Made by a program: the position numbers and the translations under genes. Source: Priapulus caudatus (Eukaryota > Priapulida > Priapulimorpha > Priapulimorphida > Priapulidae). Taken from it: 38,714 nt of DNA. The stretch spans positions 1 to 38,714 of the forward strand of contig NW_014578605.1 in NCBI RefSeq assembly GCF_000485595.1. Direction: 5' to 3'. How positions within the stretch are numbered: position 1 is the stretch's first letter; every line of letters begins with the position of its first letter. This document shows, in pieces, positions 19,709-30,867 of this stretch. The notes under the pieces were generated by a model. It worked only from the letters and a program-made list of their open reading frames with translations, had not been told where the DNA came from and made no database searches.

Positions 19709-20160
19709 CCACCAAGCATGTGTACTTTCGCGTTGCGGGCCGTGATTGGAGGGCAGCGCCCTCTATGGGTGGCTAGCCACGTTCGCTGTCGGTCGGGGCC
19801 GAAGACATCTCGTGCGCAATGTACGGCCACCTGCAGCGCATCCCGTATTTGTCATGCGGAAAACACATATTTGTCGTGAAGGCGTGGCTGCCCAGATATC
19901 CTTCGGCGCTCTATTGGTGGTGCTGCCGTCTATCGGTAAGTGTATGACGTTCTGCTTCTCTTGCCGGCTCGAACGCTGTCATTTGACAGACCGCAAATAT
20001 ATCATGCTGATATCGCTTGCTTGGCCCAAGAAGTAGCATAGAGGCTCTAGTTTTCTGGGTTTTTTTTCTGATACTTGCCGTCGCATGATCAGATGACGAT
20101 GTTCCTGTTGTCTTATGCGCCGAAAACTTTGTGGAGGTAGACTTTGCATTGTTTACACGC
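19709..20160. other. Gene-free interval
   Basis: A 96-codon open frame (19746-20036, plus) crosses it. It is not recognisable and lies between two microsatellites, so I do not call it a gene. Confidence 0.4.
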
Positions 20161-20162
20161 AC

Positions 20163-20256
20163 ACTCTCTCTCTCTCTCTCTCTCGCTCTCTCTATCAATG
20201 CACGCAGGGACAGACATTATTTACGTAAACCGCGCGCGCTTTCTCTCTCCCCCCTC

Positions 20257-20316
<60 letters not shown>

Positions 20317-20356
20317 CCCTCTCTTTCTCTCTCTCGCTTTCTCTCTCTCTTTCTCT
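20163..20356. repeat. (CT)n microsatellite
   Basis: Long TCTCTC runs with CCCCC interruptions, broken by about 45 bp of unique sequence near 20195-20240. Confidence 0.95.
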
Positions 20357-20360
20357 CCCT

Positions 20361-20446
20361 CCATCCAGGGACGCGGTGGGCAGACGTTGTTTACAACGAA
20401 CTCCGGGATGATATTAGATGTCATCCAGGGACGCGGTGGGCAGACG
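20361..20446. repeat. Direct repeat of CATCCAGGGACGCGGTGGGC
   Basis: A sequence of about 24 bp beginning CATCCAGGGACGCGGTGGGC occurs twice, near 20362 and 20422, with about 36 bp between the copies, next to the CT tract. Confidence 0.8.
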
Positions 20447-20596
20447 CGCAATCCCTGCCGAGCGATGGCGCTCTCTCTCTGTATTATTGATGAGTGCTTG
20501 TGTGCGAGCTTATTGGAGCTGACGGCCTGAAATTGTCGCAAACAGTTTAGCGGTCAGCGCACGCTGAAAGCTGTGCTGCGATCATGTCCGGCGGAC

Positions 20597-20765
20597 GGAC
20601 ATGCACGCACGCACGCACACACGCACATAAGCACGCGCGCACGCACACACATGCACACACACATGCACACACGCACGCGCGAACGCACACACGCGCGCAC
20701 ACACACGTACCCCCGCTCCTCCCCACGCACACACGCGTACGCCACCCCTCCCCACACGCACTCAC
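20597..20765. repeat. (CACG)n/(CACA)n microsatellite
   Basis: Mixed GCACGCAC and CACACA repeats; a related GTGCGTGC/GCACGC stretch recurs at 20923-20960. Confidence 0.9.
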
Positions 20766-21544
20766 TGCGGCGGCCTCCAGATACAATTTCATTCTAATCT
20801 CCTAATGGCGCTTGGCGTATATACGAATGGAAGTGAATTCGCCCGCGGAGAGGGAGAGAGACCGACGGGCGATCGATGCTGGCGTACACGGTGAACCACT
20901 CGCTCGGTGACCAATAGCAAGTGTGCGTGCGTGCACGCGCACGCACGCACGCGCGCGCGCAGAGTTACAAGGGGTAGCGTGGTGGACAGAATGGTGAGGG
21001 TTATTCTAGAAAGCAAAAAGGTGGGGTAAGGAGACAGCGTTACAGGCGGGGATTATGTGGTAAGGGTGTAACGTGGTAGGCAGGGCATGTGGGGTACCAA
21101 TGTGTACCGTGGTAGGTAGGGAGGTGAGCTTGAAGGAGATGCGTAACGTAGAGGCAAGTAGCAGAAGCTGTGTGCTGAAACCACCGACCACCTGCTCATG
21201 CAGCCTCCCGTGTCACCTATCTAGTATACACTGACTGCAGCATCACCACTGCCTCGTTAGGGTGACAGTTTAGGAGCAATGCTGGGAAAGAAATCCGCTT
21301 GATGGGACCGCTAGGCAAATGAGTGCGGCCAACAGCTAAGGGAAAAAATGGAGGAGATTCAGCATGAAAACGTACGACACAGTATGCTGCGTTTATCGTA
21401 TGCGATGATAGCAACGCACAAGGTTGTGATAGGTAGGCTGCACTGGCGTATGTGTGCTCCCATCTAGCATCCGGCTTGTAGGTTGTCCTATTACAAGTCC
21501 CAGTTTTACATCCGGGGCCGTAGCGTCGCTCGTTACGTCGTTGG
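20766..21544. other. Gene-free interval with GTGG-rich degenerate repeats
   Basis: Between about 20985 and 21125 GGTAAGG, GTGGTAGG and similar words recur irregularly. A 135-codon minus-strand frame (21217-21624) has no recognisable domain. Confidence 0.4.
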
Positions 21545-22164
21545 CAACGAGCTACTGTGTACCAGCAAACACGGAACATTCTCGTAACATTCGCTGGAGG
21601 TTCTAGTTTGGTTACATTAGCCAAAAATATTCTAAGAACATTCCCATATCGTTATGCATTCATTGGTTTTACTTGGTGAGAGAATTATGTTCTTGGAATG
21701 TTCGGAAAACGTTAACCGTCTTCGGATGGGTTCGAAACTCCTAATTGCCGTTTTTTGTGATGTTGCAAACTATAGCACAGGTATCAAATGTATTTTTGTT
21801 CGCAGTGGCTGCGGGGACGGTAGCCGTATCTTAATGTCTCGAGGCTATACGGGTACGGTAGTCCATTTGCGCATGCATCGCTTTCCTACAAAATAATGTC
21901 GTTCACTAGCTATTAATTAATCTCCAGCCTAATTAATTAATTAATTATTTAAGTATAAATTAATTAAGTAATTAGCTAGACTACACTAGTTGTTTGGGAT
22001 TGATTGTCAGTTCAGAAACAGTTGAGTTCAGTTTGTTATTGAAAGCCAAATGTTATACACCATAGATTAATTTGATCTGTTTTTAGACGCTATATATACG
22101 ACTCGAGTCGCTTTATAGTTTGTGTTAGGATTAGGGATAGTTATAGGGATACTGTTTGTACTTG

Positions 22165-22195
<31 letters not shown>

Positions 22196-22420
22196 GTTGA
22201 CTGGCCGGTACCTTCGAGACATTAAGTAAGTCTGCAGCGTATACGTATGTTGCGCTGCCGTTATATAGTCATTTTCGAAGGTTGATCAAATGTTTATGTG
22301 AATGTTGGTAAACGTTCTCAGAATGTCAGAAAACTTTCCTAAAAAACGTTATTAGAACGTTACTGAATAATGTTCTGCTAACCTAAAAGAAACATTCCCA
22401 TAACATTCAAGGAACGTACG
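21545..22420. repeat. Dispersed-repeat region with AACGTTCT/AACATTCC ends
   Basis: Two flanks (about 21545-21740 and 22290-22415) are rich in AACATTC, AACGTTCT and their complements, as in known elements whose ends are arrays of AACGTT. Between them are an ATTAATTA-rich patch (21910-21975) and a short (GT)n at 22162-22190. No coding capacity is seen. The boundaries are approximate. Confidence 0.5.
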
Positions 22421-22779
22421 TCATATGAAAATAGATTGACCGTAAAAATATAAGACAGCGAAGCAGAAACGATGCGAAGACGACTGCAAGAATGCGCGCA
22501 CACGCACACGGACACGCGACACCTGCATACACGCGCGCCTTAGTGCACGAACACGCAGCACACGCTGCGCACACGCGCACCTGAGTTTACTCACGATGCG
22601 CGCGCCACCTAGGGTCATCAGTGACTAAAATTTGCGTTGGATCGCGGAGGGTGCCGGACAGCACAGCATGCAAGGCTAAGCATTACTCCGCTCCTAAAAC
22701 ACCGACCAGTATTTCAGTGAACCGCTCTGTTCCCTGCGCCGTTTGCCATCGATTTCCAGACGGCGCATGAGCCTAGATT

Positions 22780-23035
22780 GTCCCTAGTATCACATAGACT
22801 GTTCTTCTTACATAGACTGTCCCTATCACATAGGCTGTCCCTATTATATGTACTGTCATTATCACCTAGACTTCCCCTATAATATAGACTGTACCTATCA
22901 CATGAACCGTTCCTATCACATAGACTGTCCCTATCACCTAGATCTTCCCTGTCACATATAGACTATCATTATCACATAGACGAACCCTATAATTTAGTCT
23001 GTCCCTATCACCTAGACTCCCCCTATCACCAAGAA
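22780..23035. repeat. ~18-bp minisatellite (CACATAGACTGTCCCTAT)n
   Basis: About 13 degenerate units alternating CACATAGACTGTCCCTAT with CACCTAGAC and ATATAGACT variants. Confidence 0.85.
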
Positions 23036-23755
23036 GTTTGATGACGTCAACGGGCTAACCCTTAAACAACGGGCTACATCACGAATTTTCTAAGGTAAAA
23101 TTTGTAAAAAAAAAGAAGCCATTTTTTAACATTAAAAGTAAGAACTAACGGAACTAAACAAATCGTCAAATTCTTTCCTGATAAGATTGTTTCTCAACTA
23201 GTTAAAAATCCAAAAAACCTGGACAATTTGCTATGGGCTATGTATGAGTCCCGAGTGTATGTTCACATCGAACAATATAGTAAAATTGGAAGTATAATGC
23301 AGCAATTTAACCATAAAAAGTGAACAGAATTACTTATATTTTATTTTTTACTATTTACGGTGACGTAATCACTTTAAGTGATGAAATACACAATTTTCTG
23401 AGTTCGAACAACACCCGAGAACGAAGCAACATGAAGCAATACGAGGCAACACGAGGCAACGCGAAGCAACATGGGACAACGCCACACAACACGCGGTCAC
23501 ACATAAAGACGGCGCCAATTCCGGCGCCCATGGCGGCGTTTCATCACCGCACCGCATTCGAGTGGAACATCTGATTCGAAATTCGATTCGAATGAACGAA
23601 TTCGAAGCGGAGCGGTATAGTAATTCTAATTGCATTCTACGGACATCCGCTCCCATAGATATTACACATTATCACGGCTAGACACCGGCGGCAGGCGGCA
23701 GGCGGGGGCATGAGTTTAGGGCCGATAGGTTATCCTCCCACATAATGATATATAA
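23036..23755. other. Gene-free interval with a short CGAAGCAACA repeat
   Basis: GAAGCAACA/GAGGCAACA units repeat between about 23420 and 23480. Nothing else is recognised. Confidence 0.5.
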
Positions 23756-23986
23756 GTTACCCTGATGATAGGGGGTCCCCTACTACTTTGACGTGGAGTT
23801 ACCCTGATAGGCAGACTTCTGTCTATAAAATGTCGGAGTTACCCGGATGATAGGGGGTTTCCATTATACTATGACTTAGAGGTTACCCTGATAGACAGGC
23901 TTAAAATTAAAATAGCGGAGTTGCCCTGATGATAGGGTTTCCTGTTATACAATGACGTTGAGATTACTTTGATGATAGGGGATCCG
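23756..23986. repeat. Alternating two-monomer satellite (~84-bp dimer)
   Basis: Units starting GTTACCCTGATGATAGGGG alternate with units starting GTTACCCTGATAGRCAG, each about 42 bp, in the order A-B-A-B-A. This is a small higher-order array. Confidence 0.75.
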
Positions 23987-24055
23987 CTATAGAGTAAGCG
24001 CTCGGCGTTTTGTTTTCCCGCGCTCGTTGCTGTATGCTGTCAATCGTGCCGTGTT

Positions 24056-25520
24056 ATCGGCGTTCGTCTGCGTGGTCGTCTGTGCGGTCGTTTGTGTGGT
24101 CGTCTATGCGGTCGTCTATGCGGTCGTCTGTGCGGTCGTCTATGCGGTCGTCTGTGTAGTCGTCTGTGGTCTGTGTGGTCGTCTATGTGGTCGTCTGTGT
24201 GGTCGCCTGTGTGGTCGTCTGTGTGGTCGTCTGTGTGGTCGTCTGTACGGTCGTCTGTGCCGTCGTCTGTACGGTCGTTTGTGCGGTCGTCTGTGTGGTC
24301 GTCTGTGTGGTCGTCTGTGCGGTCGTCTGTGTGGTCGTCTGTGCGGTCGTCTGTGCGGTCGTCTGTGCCGTCGTCTGTGCGGTCGTCTGTGTGGTCGTCT
24401 GTGTGGTCGTCTGTGCGGTCGTCTGTGCCGTCGTCTGTACGGTCGTCTGTGTGGTCGCTGTGCGGTCTCTGTGCTTCGTCCCGTTGTCTTTGTGCGGTAT
24501 CTGTGTGTCCGTTTGTGTTCGCTATGTGGTTCCGTCTGTTCGGTCTGTTCGTCTGTGCGGTCGTCTGTGCGTCGTCTGTCCGTACTGAGATGAAGGAATA
24601 GTCTGTGCGAGATCGTCTCGTGCGCGTGTCGTGCCGGTCGAGTCTGTGCGTCGTCTGGTGTGGTCGGTCTGTGCGCCTCGTCCTGTGGTCGTCTGTGCGT
24701 CGTCTGTGCGGTCGTCGTGTGCCGTCGTCTGTGCGGGTTCGTCTGTGTGGTCGTCTATTGTGGTCGTGCTGTGTGTGCGTCGTGTTCGTCGCTGTGCCGT
24801 CTCTTCGTCTCTTCGTCCCTGTGCGGTCGTTTTCTCTGTGTGGTCGTTGTCGGTCGTCTGTGGTCTCTGGTGCGTCGGTCTGTTTCGTTTCTCGTCTTGT
24901 CGGCTGTGCGTTTTCTCGTTTCCGTCGTCGTCGGTCTATGTGGTCGGTCTTTTCCCCTGTCGTGCATGCTGGTGGTGTCGGGTTGTTGTCTTCTCTTGTA
25001 GGTCTGTGGCGTCGTCTGTGTGTCATCTTTCCTGTGGTGATTTGTGGTGTGTGTGGTGTGGTGTGGTGGGTGTGGGTGGTGGCCACCCTCGCTCCGCGGC
25101 TCGTCCCTTCGTGTGTGTCAGCGGCGGCGTGTGTGCGAGCGTCGTCGTCGCTCCCCGCCGAGCTGTGCGGTCGTCCCACCCTAGTGAGCCCCGCGAGGTG
25201 CGGGGTGGTAGGGGGTGAGGTGGTGGTGCCTGCTCCCGCTCCCTCAGTCGTCTCCGTCGCCTCTCTCGGCTGCGGCCCGGGTCGTCTGTAAGGTCGTGCC
25301 TCGTCGCGTTGCTGTCAGCGCTTGTGGCGGTGGGTGCTGTGCGGTCGTGCTGTGCGGGTCGTCTGTGTGGCTCGTTTGTGCGGTCGTGGCGGTTCCGTCG
25401 TGGTGTCGTCGTCATGTGGTCGTCTTGTGTGCTCGCCTGTGCTCGTGCTGTGTCGCTGTCCGGTCGTCTGCTGCTCGGCTTCTGTGGGTCGTCTGTGTGG
25501 TCGTCTGTGTGGCCAGATAA
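24056..25520. repeat. 12-bp array (GTCGTCTGTGYG)n, perfect then decaying
   Basis: From about 24056 to 24465 the unit GGTCGTCTGTGC (or -GTGT) repeats about 34 times with few changes. It continues to about 25520 in ever more degenerate form. Since 12 is divisible by three, this yields long artefact frames on both strands, up to 379 codons on the minus strand. Confidence 0.92.
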
Positions 25521-25558
25521 CGCTTGCCCGACCACGCTGGTTATGTTCGTGATCGATG

Positions 25559-26198
<640 letters not shown>

Positions 26199-26361
26199 CG
26201 TGTGCGCATTTACTTTAGCATCTCTTGCGACTAAACATACTATTTTGGATACTTCTGTGCAATATGCAAGCGGTACTCGGTCCACTCTGGCGTGTTCAAC
26301 AGAAGTGTGAATAGTTCCAAAAATTCTCTATAGGCGGCACTGTACCGCTGTTCCACTGTTC

Positions 26362-26475
26362 CAAGGAGCTAAATAGTAACCACTGATCTCTACTATACTA
26401 AGTATACTTAGTATAGTAGAGATCAGTGACAGATCATGTGTTAATATGTTATAATAATGTTATATTTAGCTCCTT
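26362..26475. repeat. Foldback with a 48-bp perfect palindrome at its centre
   Basis: The arms CAAGGAGCTAAATA (26362-26375) and TATTTAGCTCCTTG enclose a perfect palindrome at 26381-26428 centred on AAGTATACTT. The whole block looks like a small inverted-repeat element or its excision product. Confidence 0.85.
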
Positions 26476-26523
26476 GTTGTGTACCAGTGTTCGGTTTGGT
26501 TTGAGCAGAGCATATTAATCACT

Positions 26524-26634
26524 AGATACAATAATGTAAACCAACAAGTGTAGGGTTACTACTCTTGTTGGGTACTCTACTCTTGTTGAGTAGAGGAGTA
26601 ACCCCTACTCTTGTTGGGTTACGTTATTGTATCT
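26524..26634. mobile_element. TA-flanked MITE, family GATACAATAATGTAACCC (copy 2)
   Basis: The ends GATACAATAATGTAAACCAA and, on the minus strand, GATACAATAACGTAACCCAA are inverted repeats with TA directly outside both. The interior repeats TACTCTTGTTGGGT several times. It is 111 bp, much shorter than the copy at 6620-7077. Confidence 0.75.
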
Positions 26635-26826
26635 AATAAATCACCACAATCGTCCATTTAGTTGATTATTTATATACGGCAATAAAAACTTGGATTTCAG
26701 TGTGAAAATGTCATGCGTGTGTGTGCGCTCGTGATTGCGTGCGTGTGTTTGTGAGCGTATTCGTACCAAGCTTAATTCATTCTACTCGCTATGATAGACA
26801 AACCTGCACGCTAACCGAGCGTGGCA

Positions 26827-27120
26827 TATAGAGGGTTCCGCGACTTGCACTAAAAATAGCAATATTACCCACAATCCTGTGCCGTCGGCCATACCGGTTC
26901 CAAAAAGAGCGAACATGTGTTGCGTGTAATCTGCCGATCTGCACAATCAACCGATTTTACATTGGCTATAGTGTTATTATTGCAATAGATATTAGCAGTA
27001 AGTGGATCCCGATTTTGCAAACAGGTTTATCAGCTGGTTTTGGTGTGCTGGAGTTCGAGATGATTGTGCAGACCCGGTTAATGGGCGCCGGTTTTACAGG
27101 GTGTTGCAGGCAGGTTATTA
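26827..27120. repeat. ~300-bp repeat, copy 1 (uninterrupted)
   Basis: Block A (26827-26960) starts TATAGAGGGTTCCGCGACTT and block B (26963-27120) contains ATATTAGCAGTAAGTG and CAGGGTGTTGCAGGCAGG. Both recur at 27187-27800. A further B-like fragment lies at 27137-27180. Confidence 0.85.
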
Positions 27121-27186
27121 GCGTGGGTTGTGTTAATTGCTAGAGTTCGATGAGATTGCGCAGGCCCGGTTTTGCGGCAACCCTTC

Positions 27187-27800
27187 TATAGAGGGTTCCG
27201 CGACTTGCACTAAAAATAGCAATATTACCTACAATCCCGTGCCGCCGGCCATACTGGTAGGCAGAATTGCGAACACGTGTTACCGATATGCGCAATCTAG
27301 CGATTTTACATCGATAGATTCAAGAGCGTATAAAAAAGGAGTGCGCACAACGATGAAATGCTGAAACCATGTTGAAGTATTAGTCGAATTAGGAAACTTT
27401 GGTTGTTTTATTTTGACGATTCTTTGCAGTATTATTGATCAGCTGTCTTACCTTGCTAATATAAAACAAACCGCTTGTCTCTACGATGCTCCTACGCTAA
27501 AATAATGAGCGGCGAAAATCTGGTATTTTCGCCGAACAATAAAGCGGCAAAATAAAACGGGGAAAGTTTATTAATTCGACTAGTACTGCAACATGGTTTC
27601 AGCATTTCACCGTTGTACGCTCTCCTTCTTTATACGCTCTTGATAGGTTGTACATACGATAGTGTTATTATAGTAATCTATATTAGCAGTAAGTGAATCC
27701 CGGTTTTGCTGACAGGTTTACCAGCGCGTGTTGGGGTGCTAGAGTTCGATATGATTGTGCGGACCCGGTTTTACAGGGTGTTGCAGGCAGGTTACACAGG
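27187..27800. repeat. ~300-bp repeat, copy 2, interrupted by a MITE
   Basis: Block A (27187-27310) lies exactly 360 bp after its first copy and is identical over about 43 bp at its start. Block B resumes at about 27650-27800. The insertion at 27321-27642 splits A from B, while copy 1 has A and B adjacent. Confidence 0.85.
27321..27642. mobile_element. MITE with CAAGAGCGTA ends, inserted in the 27.2-kb repeat
   Basis: Arms of about 80-90 bp: CAAGAGCGTATAAAAAAGGA on the left and, on the minus strand, CAAGAGCGTATAAAGAAGGA on the right. The inner parts (GAAATGCTGAAACCATGTTG) are also inverted copies. CGATAG occurs just outside on both sides (27312-27317, 27657-27662). It is 322 bp with no open frame. 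Confidence 0.75.
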
Positions 27801-28894
27801 TCCGGTTTTGCAGGGGTTTAATTGTATGCAGGATTATTAGCGTCGCGAGATTGCACGCAACACATATGTTCATGGACTTGAGTTTGTTTACATCGCGAGT
27901 GTTCAGAAATTTTATCGATTTTACTGCATATAGCTATCAAACGCAGCGTTTTATAACATCTGTTGTATGCACATTTGCCAACTGTCTGAAGTGTACGTAG
28001 TATGAACAAGTACTTTGATTTACTAGACAATTAACGTAGCCAAAGCACGCTATCTCGAGAAAATTGCGTGCATTGAGAATCGACACCCGTACGAGAATGG
28101 AGCGAGGACCACAACTTGTGCCCATCACGTACTTATTTGGATCTCGTGAATTGACTACCTAACATTCTAGCCGAGACCATTTTATACTCTCAAGAACTTT
28201 CAGAACCACAAAAGCCTGGACGTGATGCGGCCATGATGCCGAGGCGCGCCGAAGATTGACACTTTGTGTCTTCCAATCACAGTCTACGCCGCAACAGTCT
28301 CTGATATTTTTAAAGATGGGGACCCATTGAACCCCCAAATCTATGATCTCAGAAACTAGGGCATTCTGCTATGTTAGAACGGTTTCCTACGATAGAGTTT
28401 GCCACAAATACGAAAATAACACGCTGTTTAGCGCACTGCGCTACGTACTTCTGTTGCATTTTCGCATCTCCGTAATCAGAATAAGCCCCGCCTTCTTCGT
28501 TGATGGACATGAATGGGGCGTCACCGACGTGACCAGTTACTGTACCGACTGTCTTTCGTCAGCCTGTTTACTTTTCGTAAATAATGAAATGCCCGGCCGA
28601 TGCATTTCGCATCGAAGTGGAACATTTTCGGCATTTTCACTCGCTGGCGGAAGTAAACGAGTGCGTCATTAATTAAACATTGAAGTTTTTCTTAAAATTA
28701 AATAATTCCGAAAATCCCTAACCGCGCTACTCGATTGTTTTAGCCAATGAACGTAGCTGTGTGTGTGACGTCTTGCCCGCGCGCTTTATGCTTAGCTTAG
28801 CGGCCCTCGAAATGGATATCGGAGGCAGGCACCTCGAAACACGCGTGTTTGTTTACATATAGCTTTGTGACGTACGGTGTTCGGGAGTTCTGCG
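27801..28894. other. Gene-free interval
   Basis: A 109-codon plus-strand frame (28343-28672) has no family I recognise. No repeat structure is obvious. Confidence 0.4.
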
Positions 28895-29125
28895 ATGATA
28901 CTGCGGGTGATTTCTCAGCATTTCTTAAAGTGCATGGAACATTTAACCAATTTAGTGGTGTCAGTTAGTCACGGATATGTCACAGTAAGTACTAACCGTA
29001 TATATTTCACATACGTTCACCTATTTTGCACACAGGCGGTCGATTGCGCTTCAGAATTGAACATCCCCGCGGTCGCGTGCGCATATCCCGCGGAACTGCG
29101 CGTCTCATCCGCGCGCAGCGCTTAG
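28895..29125 (+). CDS. Unrecognised small frame with an in-frame 51-nt intron candidate
   Basis: An ATG at 28895 opens a frame reaching TAG at 29123-29125. Inside it a consensus donor (aca|gtaagt, 28985) and acceptor (ttttgcacacag, ending 29035) frame 51 bases, divisible by three and stop-free, so spliced and unspliced forms would both stay open. The spliced product would be about 59 residues. I recognise no domain. It may be a chance frame with chance splice sites. Confidence 0.2.
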   Translation: MILRVISQHFLKCMEHLTNLVVSVSHGYVTVSTNRIYFTYVHLFCTQAVDCASELNIPAVACAYPAELRVSSARSA

Positions 29126-29172
29126 GATCAACAGCAAAGCTATGCGACGCAATCTTGTATCATGTCTCTCTG

Positions 29173-29221
29173 GATACGATAACGTAGCCCTGCGGCTGCG
29201 CCAATACTGAGTTATCGTATC
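29173..29221. mobile_element. 49-bp relic of the GATAC...GTATC MITE family (copy 3)
   Basis: Perfect inverted ends GATACGATAAC (29173-29183) and GTTATCGTATC (29211-29221); the left end reads GATACGATAACGTAGCCC, close to copies 1 and 2. TG rather than TA flanks both ends. Confidence 0.6.
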
Positions 29222-29490
29222 TGACTTAGTCAAGTTAGTGACTATGCCATTGCTTGGTCATTTGGTACAATTTTGACCTGGTTTGTGTAAAAATATGGCG
29301 AAAATTACGTTATGACTCATACGCGGTTAGTACTTACTTGTGAAACGATATTCCCTTGGATTTGCTGATGGCATTTCGGTAGTTGGAACATAATATTCCG
29401 AAACACTCTGTGCCTTGAGACGCCATGACACAACAAACATGCAAAAAGACATCTTTCCAATATGGCGGCGCGGCGGACCGTTCAGTACAA

Positions 29491-29530
29491 TCAAGAGCGT
29501 ATTAAGATGGTCCTTCTTTTTACGCTCTTG
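29491..29530. mobile_element. 40-bp relic with CAAGAGCGTA ends
   Basis: CAAGAGCGTATTAAGA at the left and CAAGAGCGTAAAAAGAAGGA read from the right end on the minus strand. These are the same ends as the 27321-27642 MITE with nearly all the interior missing. Confidence 0.6.
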
Positions 29531-30008
29531 GTGCAATGCACTCTTATTGGCTAGAGCCTATTTAGTGTTATATGATATCTATGGTTTCATGCTTCTTAGT
29601 CACTTGCCCGAGATATATACACAAATATAAATAAGATAATATAGTAATATAATAAAGATTACAGTCCTTTAGTATTGATATAAGTAAAAATGAAAATGTT
29701 TAGTTTATTATGTGTTTGATAACGTTAACGTTAGTACATTCGATACGCGACAACACTAGCAATATTCCCCGAGATTTGAAATAAACCCGTAGAAATAAGT
29801 ATGACGCAATCCCCTAGATTTGAGGATTATAGATAAACCCGTGACAATAGTATTGCGCTAAACTTGTTACTTGTCTGGGCGATCTTTGGCTGCTGTGTGA
29901 AGACAACGACGTAGATCGGGCGACGTGTGGCTGAGCCAGCGTGCTAGCGTGATGCTGCCATTCCCTGATGAATCAGTCAGGTGCGAAATTACGACTATAC
30001 ACGCAGCC
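29531..30008. other. Gene-free interval
   Basis: AT-rich at 29620-29720, with no recognised gene or repeat. Confidence 0.4.
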
Positions 30009-30009
30009 G

Positions 30010-30115
30010 CTACCTCCGCCAATGGTGATGATGATGATGAATGATGATGATGATGATAAGGATGACGATGATGATGATAATGATGATGATGATTATGATG
30101 ATGATGACGACAACG
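30010..30115. repeat. (GAT)n microsatellite at an ACCTCCGCCAA motif
   Basis: ACCTCCGCCAA at 30010 is followed by GATGAT repeats to about 30110. The same motif precedes a GT tract at 2785. Confidence 0.85.
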
Positions 30116-30244
30116 AAGCTAATATGCAAGAGAGCGTCACATAAGAGGCGATTACCACACCACAGGGGAAATCCGCCAGACGATGCCTGAATACGTGCGG
30201 AAAACCTCATCTTCTTCCTGAAAATCGGTCCCCTCGGGAACGGT

Positions 30245-30535
30245 GCAGCAGAGAAGAGGGGAGGAGATGAAGGAGGGAGAGGAGGAGGAAGAGGGGAGGA
30301 AGGGAGGAGGTGAAGGAGGGGGAGGAGGATGAGGAGGGGAGCAGGATGAGGAGGGGAGGAGGGGAGGAGGTGAAGGAGGGGGCAGGAGCGATTGCAGAGG
30401 GGAAGAAGCGGGAAGAAGGGCGGGGGCCGAGGAGAGTGAAGAGTGGGAGGGGGGGAGGAGCAGGACGGAAGGGGAGGCGTGGAGAAGCGGGAGGAGGATG
30501 GAGCGAGGGGAAGGAGCCGGACGAGGGGAAGGCAG
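30245..30535. repeat. GGA-rich polypurine repeat
   Basis: Degenerate GGAGGAGG, GGAGGTGAAGGAGGG and GGGGAGGA units. The Pro/Ser-rich minus-strand frames (30010-30618) are artefacts. Confidence 0.9.
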
Positions 30536-30867
30536 GTCAAACTGACGTGCCCTACACATGTCCTAGGAACTGGCACCCGTTTCCTAGAACCGTCATGCCG
30601 GCGGGCCGCGCGTTGCATGTGGGCGTAATTTGCAAAATTCGCGTAAACCTGTCTATAGAGCGCTGTGGATCCTAATATAGGTGTTCCCTTTTATCTCAGC
30701 TACACCTTTTTTCCCCAACCCCACCCCACTTCAATGACTGTAATTATATATATATATATATATTATAATGTTGATAGTAAGAATAATAATGATGTGGAAA
30801 TCACGACTCTGTGCCATAGGCCTAGGAATATAAGCACCATTTTCAAACTTGCTGTATTGCAGATATC

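Noticed and set aside
24040-25179. 379-codon minus-strand frame, Asp/His/Thr/Arg-rich
   Set aside because: It is produced by the 12-bp array and its decayed continuation; no domain, no start context and no splice signals.
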